This document shows positions 5,880 to 6,212 of a DNA stretch of 6,212 nucleotides, piece by piece. Source of the DNA: Nitrosomonadales bacterium (GTDB taxonomy: Bacteria > Pseudomonadota > Gammaproteobacteria > Burkholderiales > Sulfuricellaceae); assembly GCA_003104895.1 (NCBI GenBank), contig PQAG01000139.1, positions 25,265 through 31,476 of the forward strand, written 5' to 3'. Below the pieces are notes generated by a model. It was given only the letters and a program-made list of their open reading frames with translations. It ran no database searches and had not been told where the DNA came from. Within the stretch, counting starts at the first letter, position 1, and each line of letters starts with the position of its first letter. Both the position numbers and the translations under genes were made by a program.

Positions 5880-6212
5880 TTACTTGCTGTGGCAGGAGAA
5901 GCACAACTGGCTGCCTGTCATCGCTGTACGCAGGAACGCACCCTGAGTGCTGGTATGCGGATCATGACAGGAAGCGCACTGCACCTTGCTGCTGAAAAGC
6001 TTGACGCCATTAGGCAGACCGCTACCTGTTGCATCCACTGGATTGACCAGGAAGCCATCGCTCGTTGCCAGCGCAGTATTGTAAGTAAAGTTGACTGGAT
6101 GGTCGTTGGTCAGATCAGTGCCCAGATTGCTGTTTCCGGTTGGCAGCATGCCACCCGTCGTTCCCACCATGGTAGTGGTTGGATTGATGTTGGACGGATT
6201 GTTGAAGGAATT
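5880..6212 (-). CDS. Partial: C-terminus of a multihaem c-type cytochrome, possibly the surface partner of the barrel
   Basis: The frame is open from the window edge to a TAA at 5882-5880, giving 110 visible residues; the 5' part is missing. An internal ATG at 6170-6168 is unlikely to be the start because the frame continues upstream and that start would give no signal peptide. The N-terminal visible part is rich in Asn, Thr and Gly with no haem site (about 78 residues), then a doubled-CXXCH module follows: CASCH at visible 79-83 and CFSCH at 104-108, two residues before the stop. The spacing and CHDPH sequence match the doubled CXXCH (cytochrome c3-like) family. The haem-poor polar stretch between modules is typical of large multihaem proteins that may be extracellular. 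First in the visible operon, 9 bases ahead of the barrel gene, it is a candidate for the surface cytochrome (OmcB/MtrC role). Total haem number and any lipobox cannot be seen. Confidence 0.88.
   Translation of the reverse strand, partial: NSFNNPSNINPTTTMVGTTGGMLPTGNSNLGTDLTNDHPVNFTYNTALATSDGFLVNPVDATGSGLPNGVKLFSSKVQCASCHDPHTSTQGAFLRTAMTGSQLCFSCHSK

Overview
The window is a stretch of electron-transport DNA from a Gram-negative bacterium. It encodes membrane-bound and multihaem c-type cytochromes, a large outer-membrane beta-barrel and a secreted beta-propeller. The moderately high GC, the dense overlapping gene packing and the style of the haem modules suggest a proteobacterium, perhaps a beta-proteobacterium of the iron-cycling kind. 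That placement is inference; nothing here fixes the taxon.

Left arm, plus strand (1-1691). Three tightly coupled genes: the tail-anchored C-terminus of a protein whose 5' part lies outside the window, a four-helix di-haem b cytochrome resembling the FdnI/cytochrome b561 type, and a small membrane-anchored periplasmic cytochrome with three CXXCH sites. Together they look like an inner-membrane quinone-linked b/c oxidoreductase module.

Middle (1692-1922). This 231-base convergent intergenic stretch has no gene that I can support. It holds a strong GC-rich palindrome nested in a second pair of inverted arms.

Right arm, minus strand (6212 down to 1923). In transcription order: the C-terminus of a multihaem cytochrome (partial), a roughly 28-strand outer-membrane beta-barrel, an 8-bladed PQQ-type beta-propeller with a signal peptide, and a secreted octahaem cytochrome c. 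The genes are separated by +9 bases, then overlap by 17 and 10 bases, so they are almost certainly one operon. Barrel plus flanking multihaem cytochromes is the hallmark of a porin-cytochrome conduit, which carries electrons across the outer membrane.

Working model: the left arm exchanges electrons with the quinone pool, the octahaem protein bridges the periplasm, and the barrel with the partly visible cytochrome passes electrons to or from the cell surface. The direction (Fe(III)/mineral reduction or Fe(II) oxidation) cannot be read from the sequence. The least expected member is the propeller, which is not part of the well-known MtrCAB or Geobacter OmbB-OmaB-OmcB sets.
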